Assembly (NCBI GenBank): GCA_947447465.1
Contig: CANFKE010000023.1
Coordinates: 1 to 64,000, forward strand
Reading direction: 5' to 3'
Source: Chitinophagaceae bacterium
Lineage (GTDB): Bacteria; Bacteroidota; Bacteroidia; Chitinophagales; Chitinophagaceae
Length of the DNA: 64,000 nt
Shown: positions 63,775 to 64,000 of the stretch, piece by piece
Layout: each line of letters begins with the position of its first letter
Numbering within the stretch: position 1 is the stretch's first letter
Notes under the pieces: generated by a model
Databases searched by the model: none
What the model was told of the DNA's origin: nothing
Seen by the model: only the letters and a program-made list of their open reading frames with translations
Program-made: the position numbers and the translations under genes

Positions 63775-64000
63775 AGAAATATTTTTGGAATACTTAATGG
63801 TATTTTCTTTGTTCATTTCAAGGAGAGATCCAGGAATAATTGGAATAATTTTTTTAATAAAAAAAGTGATGATCGCATTTACAGATAATTTCTAAAAAGA
63901 GATAATGGGCAAAAATGTGGTAATGTCTATGCCAATTATTTGCATTATATTGGGAATCGAATTAGATATTTGGTGATTCAAATAATAATAATATCTTATT

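Overview
The window is a stretch of Bacteroidota chromosome, most like a Chitinophagales/Sphingobacteriales-type genome. This rests on type IX secretion (T9SS) C-terminal sorting domains, -7 promoter boxes of the TAnnTTTG form, weak Shine-Dalgarno sites, secreted GH92 mannosidases, an MlaD/OstA-like envelope pair and thrombospondin-3/OmpA outer-membrane proteins. No rRNA, tRNA, CRISPR array, intact insertion sequence or prophage was seen. Every gene assignment comes from reading the translated sequence; no database search was run.

Layout. 0-2.7 kb: aconitase and a small PspC-domain protein. 2.9-13.4 kb: one gene for a 3495-residue secreted protein made of about 39 Ig-like (BIG2-like) modules plus a T9SS tail. 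Its repeats show three separate rounds of tandem amplification. 13.5-21 kb: a DUF486 membrane protein, an RlmD-type rRNA methyltransferase, a GH92 mannosidase and the korAB 2-oxoacid:ferredoxin oxidoreductase pair. 21.2-35.1 kb: a duplicated two-gene cassette. Each copy has a ~1630-residue surface protein (IPT/TIG, seven FG-GAP repeats, BIG2-like modules, PKD-like modules, T9SS tail) followed by a ~600-residue outer-membrane protein (N-terminal barrel-like domain, five thrombospondin-3 repeats, OmpA domain).

35.2-44.2 kb: DUF1801 protein, a low-GC EEP nuclease, a second GH92 enzyme, a small beta-helix-like protein, an RlmK-like methyltransferase, an mlaD to OstA-like operon (minus strand), and a small secreted Gly/Asp/His-rich protein. 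44.2-45.0 kb: a gene-poor stretch with unusual short repeats. 45.0-54.2 kb: a SprB-repeat/T9SS protein, recR, a DUF885 peptidase-like protein, an SGNH-hydrolase-like secreted protein, a VOC protein and clpB. 54.5-64 kb: an ECF sigma factor with a membrane-anchored Cys-rich partner, a DUF1573 protein, a secreted family often labelled asparagine synthetase B, a small winged-helix protein, an isolated atpG, a molybdopterin-domain-like secreted protein and two GT-C type membrane glycosyltransferase-like proteins, one with TPRs.

The main theme is cell-surface display. Four large T9SS cargo proteins lie in 45 kb, three built from the same two-cysteine module family, and two are paired with OmpA/TSP3 proteins that could hold them at the outer membrane. 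The most unusual signals are the layered repeat amplification in the giant protein, a cysteine relocation that tracks alternating modules, and the duplicated surface-protein/OmpA cassette.
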